Assembly (NCBI RefSeq): GCF_017832975.1
Contig: NZ_JAFIBI010000001.1
Coordinates: forward strand, 3,348,001-3,412,000
Direction of reading: 5' to 3'
DNA from: Arthrobacter sp. PvP023
GTDB taxonomy: Bacteria; Actinomycetota; Actinomycetes; Actinomycetales; Micrococcaceae
Length of the DNA stretch: 64,000 nt
Part shown: positions 30,317 to 39,361 of the stretch, one piece after another
Position numbering within the stretch: the first letter of the stretch is position 1
How the letters are laid out: each line of letters begins with the position of its first letter
Notes under the pieces: generated by a model
The model's database searches: none
Seen by the model: only the letters and a program-made list of their open reading frames with translations
What the model was told of the DNA's origin: nothing
Translations under genes and position numbers: made by a program

Positions 30317-31078
30317 CTAGGCGGCCGGCCCGGCACTGGCGGGGGCGGCTGCGGTGGCGGCGCCTTGGCCGCGGCGCAGGCTGTTCACCCAGTTGCGGAG
30401 CAGCTGGGCGCCGGCGTCGCCGGACTTTTCCGGGTGGAACTGTGTGGCGCACAGCGGCCCGTTCTCCACGGCGGCGATAAATGGTGCGCCGTGCTCGGAC
30501 CAGGTGACCAGCGGTGCCGCCATGCGCGGCTGGATGACATCGAAGTCCCAGTGCTGCACACCGTAGGAGTGGACGAAGTAGAACCGCTCGTTTTCGACGC
30601 CTTCGAAGAGCCTGGATCCTTCCGGAACCGTCACGGTGTTCCAGCCCATGTGCGGCACTACCTCGGCAGGCAGCAGTTCAACTTTGCCGTGCCACTCCCC
30701 CATGCCTTCCGCTTCGGTACCGTGCTCGACTCCGGCTTCGAAAAGCACCTGAAGGCCTACGCAGATGCCCAGGACGGGACGGCCGCCGGCGACGCGCCGG
30801 CCGATCATCCGGATGGCGTCCACTGCCTTGAGTTCGCGCATGACGGTTTCGAAGGCCCCGACCCCCGGCACGAGCAGTCCGTCAGCATTCAGGACGTCCT
30901 CCGGCTTGGCGCTGAGGATGACCTCGGCGCCTGCACGTTCCAGGGCGCGCACGGCTGAGCGGACGTTCCCGGAACCGTAGTCAAGGACGGTGACAGTGGG
31001 CTTGCCCTCGGGAGAAGCAGGCTTCGCGTTCGCGGCAGGATCAAAAATGGCTCCGTCGCGAAGGACCGGCCCGGTCAC
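30317..31078 (-). CDS. hisH: Imidazole glycerol phosphate synthase, glutaminase subunit
   Basis: Class-I glutamine amidotransferase (253 aa) that supplies ammonia to HisF. The triad is visible: Cys106 in [10 protein letters not shown], and His and Glu in [11 protein letters not shown]. The GTG at 31078 overlaps the hisB stop as GTGA. An N-terminal extension of about 27 residues and a C-terminal Ala-rich tail of about 18 residues make it longer than the usual 200-210 aa. The partner hisF is not in the window. Confidence 0.95.
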   Translation of the reverse strand: MTGPVLRDGAIFDPAANAKPASPEGKPTVTVLDYGSGNVRSAVRALERAGAEVILSAKPEDVLNADGLLVPGVGAFETVMRELKAVDAIRMIGRRVAGGRPVLGICVGLQVLFEAGVEHGTEAEGMGEWHGKVELLPAEVVPHMGWNTVTVPEGSRLFEGVENERFYFVHSYGVQHWDFDVIQPRMAAPLVTWSEHGAPFIAAVENGPLCATQFHPEKSGDAGAQLLRNWVNSLRRGQGAATAAAPASAGPAA

Positions 31079-31701
31079 AGTGCGCCCTTGGTGGAGGGGA
31101 TGCCCTCCACGCGGGGGTCCGGTTCCACGGCTGCGCGCAGTGCCCGCGCAAACGCCTTGAACTGGGCCTCCACAATGTGGTGCGGGTCCCGTCCGGCAAT
31201 GACATTCATGTGCAGGCAGATCCCGGCGTGCAGGGTGATGGCTTCGAAGACGTGGCGGGTCAGCGAACCCGTGAAGTGCCCGCCGATCAGGTGGTATTCC
31301 TGGCCCGCAGGCTCTCCGCCGTGCACCAGGTAGGGACGCCCGGAGACGTCTACCACGGCGTGGGCCAGGGCTTCGTCAAGGGGCACGGTGGCTTCGCCGA
31401 AGCGGCGGATGCCGGCCTTGTTGCCCAAGGCAGTGCGAAGTACCTCGCCAAAGGTGATGGCGACGTCCTCCACCGTGTGGTGGACGTCAATGTGAATGTC
31501 TCCGGTGGCCTTGACCGTCATGTCGATGAGCGAGTGCTTGCACAATGCGGTCAGCATGTGGTCGTAGAACGGAACCGAAGTGCTGATGTCCGAGACGCCC
31601 GTGCCGTCGAGGTTGATTTCTACGAGCACGGACGATTCGCTCGTGGAACGCTCCATGCGTGCGGTCCGGGCCTCGGCAGCAATGGATCCGGTGGTGCTCA
31701 T
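31075..31701 (-). CDS. hisB: Imidazoleglycerol-phosphate dehydratase
   Basis: Manganese enzyme that dehydrates IGP in histidine synthesis. The 208-aa protein shows both metal motifs, HHTVEDVAI and [12 protein letters not shown], with [13 protein letters not shown] between. It is the monofunctional actinobacterial form, without the phosphatase domain of the E. coli protein. AAAGGA precedes the ATG. It lies 88 nt after hisC and overlaps hisH. Confidence 0.97.
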   Translation of the reverse strand: MSTTGSIAAEARTARMERSTSESSVLVEINLDGTGVSDISTSVPFYDHMLTALCKHSLIDMTVKATGDIHIDVHHTVEDVAITFGEVLRTALGNKAGIRRFGEATVPLDEALAHAVVDVSGRPYLVHGGEPAGQEYHLIGGHFTGSLTRHVFEAITLHAGICLHMNVIAGRDPHHIVEAQFKAFARALRAAVEPDPRVEGIPSTKGAL

Positions 31702-31789
31702 GTGTTGTGTCCTTTGGATGTAAGGAGAAATAACGTCGGGGTACCGGGTCGCGGGACTGATTCCCTCGGACCGGGGGTCTGACTCCAGT

Positions 31790-32908
31790 TTAGGCCGGGA
31801 CGCTGGGCTGCCCGGTCAGGATCAGTTCCAAGGCTTCCAGGAAGGCTGTGGTTTCCGTCTCAGTGCCCGCCGTGACGCGCAAGTGCCCGGGGATCCCCAC
31901 GTCCCGGATCAGAACCCCGCGGTCGAGCAGCCCCTGCCAGACCTCGTGCGGGTTCTCCAGGCCGCCAAAGAAGACGTAGTTGGAGTCGGACGCGGCAGGC
32001 TTGAGGCCCATCCGGGTCAACTCCGTGACAATCCGGTCGCGCTGCCGCTTGATGTCTTCGACGTCGGCCATCAGGGCCTCGCGGTGGGTCAAGGCAGCCA
32101 GGGCGGTGGCCTGGGTGATGGCGGACAGGTGGTACGGGAGCCGCACCAGACGCAGCGCATCCGCAACCTCGGGCGCGGCGGCCATGTAGCCCAGGCGCGC
32201 CCCGGCCAGGGCAAAGGCCTTGCTCATGGTACGGGACACGATCAGCCGTTCACGGCCCGGCAGCAGGGTCAGGGCGCTGGGCGTACCGTCGTGGGCAAAT
32301 TCGTGGTACGCCTCATCGACGATGACGACAGTCTGACTGGCTTCGCCTGCGGCATACACGGCCTCCACCACTTCCAGTCCCAGCCCGGTGCCGGTGGGGT
32401 TGTTGGGTGAACACAGGAAGACGATGTTCGGCTGCAGTTCCCGGACCTGCCGGGCAGCCGATTCGGCACTGAGCCCATAGTCGTCCGCACGCTGGCCGAC
32501 GATGTATTCGGTGTCGGTACCGCTGGCCAGGAGGGGATACATGGAATACGTGGGCGGGAAACCAAGTGCGGTACGTCCCGGCCCGCCGAATGCCTGCAGA
32601 ATCTGCTGCAGCACTTCGTTGGATCCGTTGGCGGCCCAGATGTTCTCCGCCCCCAGACCGTGGCCGAGGTACTCGGCCAGGCGCTCCCGGAGCTCGGTGA
32701 ACTCACGGTCCGGATAGCGGTTCAGTCCCGCGGCAGCTGCGGTCACGGCCTCGGAAATGGCCACAAGGACATCGGCCGGAACGCCATGGGTGTTTTCGTT
32801 GACGTTGAGCAGAATGGGAACGTCCAGCTGCGGCGCACCGTACGGGGTAAGGCCACGCAGGTTGGTCCGGAGGGGAAGTCGGTTCAGGCGCTCTAGCTGG
32901 TCAGTCAC
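31790..32908 (-). CDS. hisC: Histidinol-phosphate aminotransferase
   Basis: PLP transaminase (372 aa) that makes histidinol phosphate. The PLP lysine is in [18 protein letters not shown], and the start [27 protein letters not shown] is typical. The GTG at 32908 is used because TAAACT lies exactly 6 nt upstream, giving a leaderless message; this makes hisC the first gene of hisC-hisB-hisH-small protein-priA. hisD, often just upstream of hisC in related bacteria, is not here. Confidence 0.95.
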   Translation of the reverse strand: MTDQLERLNRLPLRTNLRGLTPYGAPQLDVPILLNVNENTHGVPADVLVAISEAVTAAAAGLNRYPDREFTELRERLAEYLGHGLGAENIWAANGSNEVLQQILQAFGGPGRTALGFPPTYSMYPLLASGTDTEYIVGQRADDYGLSAESAARQVRELQPNIVFLCSPNNPTGTGLGLEVVEAVYAAGEASQTVVIVDEAYHEFAHDGTPSALTLLPGRERLIVSRTMSKAFALAGARLGYMAAAPEVADALRLVRLPYHLSAITQATALAALTHREALMADVEDIKRQRDRIVTELTRMGLKPAASDSNYVFFGGLENPHEVWQGLLDRGVLIRDVGIPGHLRVTAGTETETTAFLEALELILTGQPSVPA

Positions 32909-32914
32909 TTCAAT

Positions 32915-32920
32915 AGTTTA
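32915..32920 (-). promoter_or_regulatory. -10 element of hisC (leaderless)
   Basis: Minus-strand TAAACT, 6 nt before the GTG at 32908. Confidence 0.6.
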
Positions 32921-33008
32921 AGTGAGGGTGGCCGGGGCACCGAAACTGTGACGCTTCCGGCCCTGCCTGGGCTTGCTTCCGCCCGCTGCCTGCGCAGGGT
33001 GTCGGGTC

Positions 33009-33509
33009 TTAGTTTGAGGGGACAAAGATCTGCTGGCCCGGCATGACCCTGCCGCCGTCGAGGTTGTTGAGCTGAACGATATCGGCAACAACATCCCGGG
33101 TATCGCGTTCCGGCGCGACAGATCCGGCGATCTCCCACAAGGACTGCCCCGGCTGCACCGTCACCGACACTGTGGGGGTCACAGACAGCTCGGACGCGGA
33201 ATCCGCCGCCTTCGCCGGAGAGTTCAGGAAACCGGCCAGCGAGATCACCAGCACCGCCAACAGAATCAGCGGCAGGCCCACCAGGACGATGCGCCCCCTG
33301 CGCGTCAGGCGGAGCGGCGGCTGCGTGGACCTTGCCTTGGCCGCCTTCACGGCCTTCTCCGCGGGACGCTCCTCCCAGTTGAAGCCCCGAATTCCCGAAG
33401 CCCCGGCTTCCTGCCCGGCGGAAGCCGGAAACTCCGATGTGTGAGGGCCGCGGCCCTGGCCGGCCGAACCCTTGAAACGCGAACCATGAATAGCGCTTGT
33501 TGCTGACAT
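33009..33509 (-). CDS. LysM membrane protein divergent from lexA, likely SOS division inhibitor
   Basis: A 166-aa protein: a cytoplasmic N-terminus of about 75 residues, one membrane helix (RIVLVGLPLILLAVLVISLAGFL), then an extracellular LysM domain (SVTVQPGQSLWEIAGSVAPE ending GQQIFVPSN). GGAGG 9 nt before the ATG at 33509 fixes the start; the frame is open upstream through the operators. A small membrane LysM protein divergent from lexA is the arrangement of Bacillus yneA and mycobacterial Rv2719c (ChiZ), which block division during SOS. The same role is inferred from position, LexA boxes and domains; the sequence itself is not closely alike. Confidence 0.82.
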   Translation of the reverse strand: MSATSAIHGSRFKGSAGQGRGPHTSEFPASAGQEAGASGIRGFNWEERPAEKAVKAAKARSTQPPLRLTRRGRIVLVGLPLILLAVLVISLAGFLNSPAKAADSASELSVTPTVSVTVQPGQSLWEIAGSVAPERDTRDVVADIVQLNNLDGGRVMPGQQIFVPSN

Positions 33510-33580
33510 GAACTGAGCCCTCCTGGACCTGACTGTGCTGCCCGGCATGTTCCTGAAGCTGCCATCCGCCCACCCGGTCT

Positions 33581-33596
33581 TCGAACATAGGACCGA
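33581..33596. promoter_or_regulatory. LexA box, LysM-proximal
   Basis: TCGAAC-ATAG-GACCGA, 10 of 12 positions against TCGAAC-N4-GTTCGA. It overlaps a TATGTT -10-like hexamer on the minus strand. Confidence 0.5.
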
Positions 33597-33610
33597 ACGG
33601 GGTTTTGGAC

Positions 33611-33626
33611 TAGAACACATATTCGA
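33611..33626. promoter_or_regulatory. LexA box, central
   Basis: TAGAAC-ACAT-ATTCGA, 10 of 12 positions against the actinobacterial SOS consensus, between lexA and the LysM gene. Confidence 0.6.
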
Positions 33627-33677
33627 ACGTTGCTTGTTCTGTTCTAGCACTTATTAACGAACATTGTCGAGACTCAC

Positions 33678-33693
33678 TAGAACAAATGTTTGA
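33678..33693. promoter_or_regulatory. LexA box overlapping the lexA promoter
   Basis: TAGAAC-AAAT-GTTTGA, 10 of 12 positions. It overlaps the lexA -35, the classic arrangement for autorepression. Confidence 0.7.
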
Positions 33694-33718
33694 AAAAGCT
33701 GTGGGGCTGGCCTACGTT
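33690..33718 (+). promoter_or_regulatory. lexA promoter
   Basis: TTGAAA (33690-33695), 17-nt spacer, TACGTT (33713-33718). The leader to the ATG is about 110 nt. Confidence 0.65.
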
Positions 33719-33833
33719 TGAGCTACAGATCAACCACTTCTGCAGTTGATCAGCAGGGTCTGACATTTCAGGCCGGAAGTTCCCGGCAGCTGCAGCCACG
33801 GAGGCCGGGTGGAACGGAAAGGCGTTGGCGAAC

Positions 33834-34583
33834 ATGGCAGCACAAGCCACCGGCGGCAGGGCTACGCAGCGGAGCCAGCAGTCACCAGCGAAGCCGAAGG
33901 GCCTCACGGTACGGCAGAAGAAGATTCTGGAAACCATCCAGCGGTCCGTCAATGACAACGGCTACCCGCCGTCAATGCGTGAAATCGGCGACACCGTGGG
34001 CCTGGCCAGCCTTTCCAGCGTCACCCACCAGCTCTCGCAGCTCGAAAAGCTGGGCTATCTCCGCCGCGATCCGAAGCGTCCGCGGGCCATGGAAGTACTC
34101 ATGCCGCTGACCCTGGATGAAGGTGCTGCCAAAATCTCAGGCGTGGATAAGCCCGCGCGGCTGCGCACCATCGGCGGATTGGCCGTCTCCGAACTGGCCA
34201 CCGCAACGGATACGGCCATGGTCCCCCTGGTCGGCCGGATCGCAGCAGGCGGCCCTATCCTGGCTGACCAGGTGGTCGAGGACGTGATGCCGCTGCCGAG
34301 GCAGCTGGTCGGCCACGGCGAGCTCTTTATGTTGAAGGTGACCGGCGACTCCATGATCGACGCCGCCATCTGCGACGGCGACTGGGTTGTGGTCCGCCGG
34401 CAGAGTGACGCGGTCAACGGTGACATCGTGGCAGCCCTGCTGGATGACGAGGCGACGGTCAAAACCTTCCGCCAACGGGACGGCCATACCTGGCTCCTGC
34501 CGCAGAACACGCAGTACGAGCCCATCCTCGGCGACCACGCCAACATCATGGGCAAGGTCGTGTCCGTTCTTCGCTCGCTGTAG
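33834..34583 (+). CDS. lexA: SOS repressor LexA
   Basis: Transcription repressor and self-cleaving serine protease triggered by RecA filaments. The 249-aa protein has an N-terminal winged helix ([12 protein letters not shown], then [21 protein letters not shown]), the Ala138-Gly139 cleavage site in [11 protein letters not shown], and the catalytic pair Ser173 (GDSMID) and Lys210 (TVKTF). The ATG at 33834 is used; a TTG at 33825 close behind GGAAAGG is possible. It is divergent from the LysM gene with three LexA boxes between, and a perfect hairpin follows. Confidence 0.97.
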   Translation: MAAQATGGRATQRSQQSPAKPKGLTVRQKKILETIQRSVNDNGYPPSMREIGDTVGLASLSSVTHQLSQLEKLGYLRRDPKRPRAMEVLMPLTLDEGAAKISGVDKPARLRTIGGLAVSELATATDTAMVPLVGRIAAGGPILADQVVEDVMPLPRQLVGHGELFMLKVTGDSMIDAAICDGDWVVVRRQSDAVNGDIVAALLDDEATVKTFRQRDGHTWLLPQNTQYEPILGDHANIMGKVVSVLRSL

Positions 34584-34599
34584 CCGCTGCGCAGCCCGC

Positions 34600-34629
34600 T
34601 TTCGGGGGCCCGACTTCGGGCCCCCGAAA
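34600..34629. terminator. Bidirectional terminator between lexA and dinG
   Basis: Perfect 12-bp stem (34600-34611 with 34618-34629), loop GACTTC, with a TTT/AAA end on each side. It serves both convergent genes. Confidence 0.85.
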
Positions 34630-34661
34630 CGGTCAGGTGGCGCCGGCAACGGCACGAGTTG

Positions 34662-36734
34662 TCAGCCTGCGGCCGCCGCCGACGGAGCCTTCGCCAGCCT
34701 CGACAGGGCGGCAACCGCGATCGCAGGATCGGTGGTGGGCCAGAACGGCGGCAGGGCGGCCCGCAGGAAGCCCCCGTAGCGCTCCGTAGACAACCGGGAA
34801 TCAAGGACCGCAACAACACCCTTGTCGCCGGTGGAACGGATCAGCCGGCCGGCGCCCTGGGCGAGCCGGATTGCCGCGTGGGTGGCCGAAACCGACATAA
34901 AGCCGTTGCCGCCCGCCTGTGCCACCGCCCGGGAACGCGCCGTCATCAGTGGATCATCGGGACGCGGGAACGGAATCCGGTCGATCACAACCAGCCGGCA
35001 CGACCCCCCGGGAACGTCGACGCCCTGCCAGAGAGACATTGTGCCGAAGAGGCAGGTGTCCGGCTCGTCCGCAAACTGCCGCACCAGGGCGGTCATGGTT
35101 GATTCGCCCTGGCACAGGATGCTGACATCCAGGCGCGGGCGCATCGCCTCAGCCGCCTCCTCCGCCGCCCGCCGCGACGAAAAGAGGCACAGTGCGCCGC
35201 CGCCTGACGCCCGGATCAGCTTCTCCAGCTCATCCAGCGCTTCGGGGGATGTTCCACGGCCGGGCTTCGGCAGATGGCTAGCGACGTAGAGAATCCCTTG
35301 CTTGGGGTAGTCGAACGGGGACCCGACGTCCACGCCGGTCCAGCTGGGTGCACCCGGGCCCACCAGCCCAAGCCCTCCCGCCGCCGGCTCGAAGGCCGAT
35401 CCGATCGCGAGGGTGGCTGAGGTGAGGACCACTGTGTGGCCGGCAAAGAGCCCGTCACGCAGCTTCCCGGCCACGCTCAACGGGGCTATGTTGATCAAGG
35501 CCGGCGCTGCGTCGTCCGGCTGCGAATAGCCTTGCTGCGGGTCAAAGGTGCTGTTCCGCGAGAACCAGACCACTTCGCGGTTTTCCCGGGCGGCGATCAG
35601 TCGTTCACAGAGCTCGAGGATGACCATCAGGCGTGAGCGCGCAAGCTGGCGACCGCCGTCGGCCGTATTCGCACTGTCCCCTTTCGAATCCGAAAGGGCC
35701 GCGCGGCAGGCTTCCCGCAGCTGGTCCACGCAGTCGAGCTGTTCGTCGTTGAGGCCGTTGGGCAGGAGGCCGCTGGGGACTCCGGCGATGGCCAGTTCCA
35801 GGTTCGCGGCAGCGTTATTGAGCGCATCCACCGTGATTCCGGTATTCTTCCGGGCGCCGGAAGCGGCGGCGTGGACCATGGCCACGGACAGCTGGCCGGA
35901 GACCGCTCCCGTTACCCGGTCCTGCAGCTCGTGCGCCTCGTCGACCACCACGACGTCGTACTCCGGCAGCACCGCCAGGCCTTCGAAGGCGCTGACGGCC
36001 AGCATGGCATGGTTGGTGACCACGACGTCGGCCTCGGCGGCGTCCTGGCGGGCCAGTTCGCTGAAGCACTCGGCAGCCATGGGACATTTCTGCGCGCCCA
36101 GGCATTCCATTGACGTGACGGACACCTGCCGCCAGGCACGGTCCGTCACGCCCGGCATCAGTTCATCCCGGTCCCCCGTGGCCGTCTTCTCCGCCCACTC
36201 GCGGAGCCTGACCACTTCTTTGCCCAGCTGCGACGCCGGACCGCCCAGGGAGGCGGCGAAGTGCGGGACGCTGGTGTCCTCGCCCAGGGAGAAGAGCTGC
36301 CCCTCGGAAGGCTCTTCCGAGGGGAATCCGCCGTCGAGCTTGTGCCGGCAGACGTAGTTTGCCCGGCCCTTGACGAGCGCGACCTTGACGGGGCGCTCCA
36401 GCGCGGGAGTGATGGTTTCCAGCAGCCGGGGAAGGTCCCTGCCCACGATCTGGGTCTGCAGGGCCAGGGTGGCCGTGGACACCAAAGTGGGCTTGTCGCT
36501 CACCTGTGAATGGGCAATCAGCGGAATCAGGTACGCCAAGGACTTGCCCGTGCCGGTTCCGGCCTGGACCAGCAGGTGGTCGCCGCTGTCGATAGCGCGC
36601 GCCACCTGCCGGGCCATCTCGTGCTGGCCACTGCGGCTCTGTCCGCCCATGCCGGATACGGCCCGGTCAAGCAGTTCGATCACGAACTCCTCGCCGGCGG
36701 AGCCGCTCGTTTCTCCGGCCCCGGGATCAGACAT
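34662..36734 (-). CDS. dinG: DinG/XPD-type ATP-dependent DNA helicase
   Basis: Superfamily-2 5'-3' helicase (690 aa) for repair or unusual DNA structures. Walker A is AGTGTGKSLAY (residues 58-68) and the DEAH box is VVVDEAHEL. Four cysteines for a 4Fe-4S cluster lie in NYVCRHK and in CLGAQKCPMAAEC. Motif VI is QGAGRLIRS. I chose the ATG at 36734, which overlaps the hflX stop by 8 bp; the frame upstream lies in hflX. Despite the name (damage-inducible in E. coli) I see no LexA box before it; it is probably co-transcribed with hflX. Confidence 0.92.
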   Translation of the reverse strand: MSDPGAGETSGSAGEEFVIELLDRAVSGMGGQSRSGQHEMARQVARAIDSGDHLLVQAGTGTGKSLAYLIPLIAHSQVSDKPTLVSTATLALQTQIVGRDLPRLLETITPALERPVKVALVKGRANYVCRHKLDGGFPSEEPSEGQLFSLGEDTSVPHFAASLGGPASQLGKEVVRLREWAEKTATGDRDELMPGVTDRAWRQVSVTSMECLGAQKCPMAAECFSELARQDAAEADVVVTNHAMLAVSAFEGLAVLPEYDVVVVDEAHELQDRVTGAVSGQLSVAMVHAAASGARKNTGITVDALNNAAANLELAIAGVPSGLLPNGLNDEQLDCVDQLREACRAALSDSKGDSANTADGGRQLARSRLMVILELCERLIAARENREVVWFSRNSTFDPQQGYSQPDDAAPALINIAPLSVAGKLRDGLFAGHTVVLTSATLAIGSAFEPAAGGLGLVGPGAPSWTGVDVGSPFDYPKQGILYVASHLPKPGRGTSPEALDELEKLIRASGGGALCLFSSRRAAEEAAEAMRPRLDVSILCQGESTMTALVRQFADEPDTCLFGTMSLWQGVDVPGGSCRLVVIDRIPFPRPDDPLMTARSRAVAQAGGNGFMSVSATHAAIRLAQGAGRLIRSTGDKGVVAVLDSRLSTERYGGFLRAALPPFWPTTDPAIAVAALSRLAKAPSAAAAG

Positions 36735-38295
36735 TGCTGATGAAGGATTCCAGTTCAGCGGCGAGCCCTTCGCGCACCATGACGAGGGCGCGGGTGCCCT
36801 CCTCCTCATGATCCAGGCGAAGGATTTCGGCGTCCGTTTCGTGGAGTTTGCTGATCAGGTCCCCGCGGTTGTAGGGAATCAGCAGCTCCATCTTGACGCT
36901 TGGCCGCGGAATCGATTCGCTGATCGCCTTCAGGAGCTCCGCGATGCCCTGCCCGGTGCGTGCGGATACCACCACGTGGCGGGGTTCGCGCTGCTTCAGG
37001 CGTTCCACGACGAAGGGGTCCGCGGCGTCGGCCTTGTTCAGCACGATGATCTCCGGGACCTTGCGTGCGTCCACTTCGCTGAACACTGCCCGGACCGCGG
37101 CGATCTGGCCCTCCGGGTCGGGGTGCGAGACGTCCACCACGTGCAAGATGAGGTCCGAATCGGCAACTTCCTCCAGTGTGGAGCGGAACGCTTCCACCAG
37201 CTGCGTGGGCAGGGAACGGACGAAGCCCACGGTGTCCGCCAGGGTGTAACCCAGGCCGTCGGCTGTTTCCGCCTTGCGGACGGTCGGATCCAGCGTGGCG
37301 AACAGTGCGTTCTCCACCAGGACGCCGGCGTCGGTCAGCCGGTTAAGGAGCGAGGACTTTCCGGCGTTCGTGTACCCTGCGATCGCTACGGACGGGACGG
37401 AATTACGACGGCGGTTGGCCCGTTTGGTCTCCCGCGCCGGCTTCATCGCGGCGATTTCGCGCCGCAGCTTGGCCATCCTGGTACGGATCCGGCGCCGGTC
37501 CAGTTCGATCTTGGTTTCACCGGGACCGCGGGAACCCATGCCGGCTCCTGCGCCGCCCACCTGGCCGCCGGCCTGGCGGGACATGGATTCGCCCCAGCCG
37601 CGCAGGCGCGGGAGGAGGTACTCGAGCTGCGCCAGCTCCACCTGTGCCTTGCCTTCGCGGCTCTTGGCATGCTGGGCAAAGATGTCCAGGATCAGGGCCG
37701 TGCGGTCGATCACCTTGACCTTCACGATGTCCTCGAGTCCGCGCCGCTGTGAGGGCGCCAGCTCGGCATCCACCACTACGGTGTCGGCACCGGTGGACAT
37801 CACGATGTCCTTGAGCTCCTGGGCCTTGCCGGAGCCGAGGAAGGTACCGGGGTCAGGCTTGGCACGGCGCTGGACGATGCCGTCGAGGACTTCCGAGCCC
37901 GCGGTTTCGGCGAGGGCAGCGAGTTCGCGGAGTGAATTTTCCGCGTCGGCGAGGGTGCCTTCGGTCCAGAGGCCGGCCAGCACCACCCGTTCGAGGCGCA
38001 GCTGCCGGTACTCAACTTCGGTGACGTCTTCGAGTTCAGTGGAAAGGCCGGCCGTACGGCGCAGAGCCCGGCGTTCCTCGAGGTCCTGCTGGTCCCCGTC
38101 GAAGATGCTGTGTTCGCTGTCCTGGCGGGAAATCGCCTGGGCTGAACCCAGAACTCCGCGCGGATTTTCCGGGGCGGAGCCAGCGGCACGGGCCGGGACA
38201 TCCTTGGACAGAATCCGGTCGATGACAGCCTGGATTTCCTCAGGGCTCATGTCCTGGGAGGCTGCATCTGATCCGGTGTTGGGCTGGTTGGTCAT
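36727..38295 (-). CDS. hflX: Ribosome-associated GTPase HflX
   Basis: GTPase (522 aa) that binds the 50S subunit and splits stalled ribosomes; linked to heat and antibiotic stress. The HflX N domain (about 85-255, LGSGKAQELKD) and a Gly-rich linker precede the G domain, with G1 GYTNAGKSSLLNRL, G3 DTVGF and G4 LNKAD. AAAGGAG before the ATG at 38295 supports that start. An earlier ATG (38385) has AGGAG 5 nt upstream, but the codons between are AT-rich and unlike the gene, so I treat them as leader. Upstream lies an unusually long leader. Confidence 0.95.
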   Translation of the reverse strand: MTNQPNTGSDAASQDMSPEEIQAVIDRILSKDVPARAAGSAPENPRGVLGSAQAISRQDSEHSIFDGDQQDLEERRALRRTAGLSTELEDVTEVEYRQLRLERVVLAGLWTEGTLADAENSLRELAALAETAGSEVLDGIVQRRAKPDPGTFLGSGKAQELKDIVMSTGADTVVVDAELAPSQRRGLEDIVKVKVIDRTALILDIFAQHAKSREGKAQVELAQLEYLLPRLRGWGESMSRQAGGQVGGAGAGMGSRGPGETKIELDRRRIRTRMAKLRREIAAMKPARETKRANRRRNSVPSVAIAGYTNAGKSSLLNRLTDAGVLVENALFATLDPTVRKAETADGLGYTLADTVGFVRSLPTQLVEAFRSTLEEVADSDLILHVVDVSHPDPEGQIAAVRAVFSEVDARKVPEIIVLNKADAADPFVVERLKQREPRHVVVSARTGQGIAELLKAISESIPRPSVKMELLIPYNRGDLISKLHETDAEILRLDHEEEGTRALVMVREGLAAELESFISNV

Positions 38296-38746
38296 GTTCT
38301 CCTTTGAAGATTCGACACTTTCAGAATAATGCTGATTGTTTGTCTGCGGGGCGGTATTCGCGCTGGGCTGACGACTATGGGTCATTCGGGCTCCTGGAGT
38401 GCCGGCGGCTGCGGGGCAGCGGGCGGCGGTACGGGCGGTAACGGAGGCGGACGCCTGGAAGGCAGTCGGGGTTGCGGAGGATGCGCCTGTCCTGACGGGA
38501 TGCGCATGGTCAGATGATCAGCATTGCTGGACTCCAAGTAGTACGGGCGGGACGTCGGGCCGGAAAATCACGGCAGGACGGCGCACTGAGCGGAAGGTGA
38601 ATACCTGCGTCGCTGCGGGACGGGCATAGGCCCGTGCCGGCTACTCGAAGATCAAGAACATGGATTAAACATTAGCAGACCGGTGTCAGTGCTTCGTTCC
38701 TGTCCCCGTTTCCCATCGGCGCGCGCGGCAACTAATCTGGCGAGTT
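38296..38746. other. Long hflX leader / divergent region with candidate uORFs
   Basis: 451 nt between hflX and the methyltransferase gene. On the minus strand TAATGT (38669-38674) lies 7 nt before an ATG (38661) that opens a six-codon ORF, MFLIFE (stop at 38641). A 6-bp hairpin, ACGGGC-ATAG-GCCCGT (38620-38635), follows. Further on is a 41-codon proline-rich frame (38382-38507, about 17 Pro) whose TGA overlaps the ATG at 38385. On the plus strand TAATCT at 38733-38738 is the likely -10 of the methyltransferase gene. Whether the uORFs are translated is not known. Confidence 0.45.
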
Positions 38747-39361
38747 ATGGAGTCTGCACACTATTTCAGCGCCCAACCTGCCGGGCCGTTCACCCGCAAG
38801 CCGCTAACCGTGGAACTTGCCGGTGAAACCCGCAGGCTGCAGACGTCCGGCGGCATTTTCAGCCCCGACGGTATCGACAAGGGAACTGCCGTGCTGCTGG
38901 CCGACGTGCCGGCCCCTTCACCCCAAGGCAACCTGCTGGACATCGGTTGCGGCTGGGGTCCGATCGCGCTGACCATGGCCCTCCGGGCACCCCATTCGCA
39001 TGTCTACGCCGTGGATGTGAACGAACGCTGCGTTGCACTGACAAATGAAAATGCCGGCCTGCTGGGTCTGAACAACGTGACCGCGAGCCTGCCTGACGAC
39101 GTCGATCCCGGCCTCCGCTTCGACACGATCTGGTCCAATCCCCCCATCCGGATCGGCAAGGACGAGCTGCACTCCCTGCTGCTGCTGTGGCTTCCCCGGC
39201 TGGCGCCGGGCGGATCCGCCTGGCTGGTGGTCCAGAAGAACCTTGGTTCCGACTCGCTTCAGCGCTGGCTGGGCGCCGAACTGGACAGCAGCTTTACCGT
39301 CACCCGGGAAAGCACTTCGAAGTCCTTCAGGATCCTTCGGGTCAGGAAAGCGTCCCGCTAG
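38747..39361 (+). CDS. Class-I methyltransferase, RsmC/RlmG-like
   Basis: A 204-aa SAM-dependent enzyme. Motif I is NLLDIGCGWGPIALTMAL, and the active-site motif SNPPIRIGKDELHSLL is the NPPxR type of guanine-N2 rRNA methyltransferases (RsmC family). It lacks the extra N-terminal domain of E. coli RsmC, so it is the single-domain actinobacterial form. TAATCT lies 8 nt before the ATG, so the message has almost no leader. Its 3' end overlaps the dapF 3' end by 20 bp on the opposite strand. Confidence 0.88.
   Translation: MESAHYFSAQPAGPFTRKPLTVELAGETRRLQTSGGIFSPDGIDKGTAVLLADVPAPSPQGNLLDIGCGWGPIALTMALRAPHSHVYAVDVNERCVALTNENAGLLGLNNVTASLPDDVDPGLRFDTIWSNPPIRIGKDELHSLLLLWLPRLAPGGSAWLVVQKNLGSDSLQRWLGAELDSSFTVTRESTSKSFRILRVRKASR

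Noticed and set aside
38296..38385. N-terminal extension of HflX from an ATG at 38385
   Set aside because: The 30 codons use AGT, AAT, TAT, TCT, CAT and other AT-ending forms unlike the gene, and AAAGGAG supports 38295. The AGGAG before 38385 keeps some doubt.
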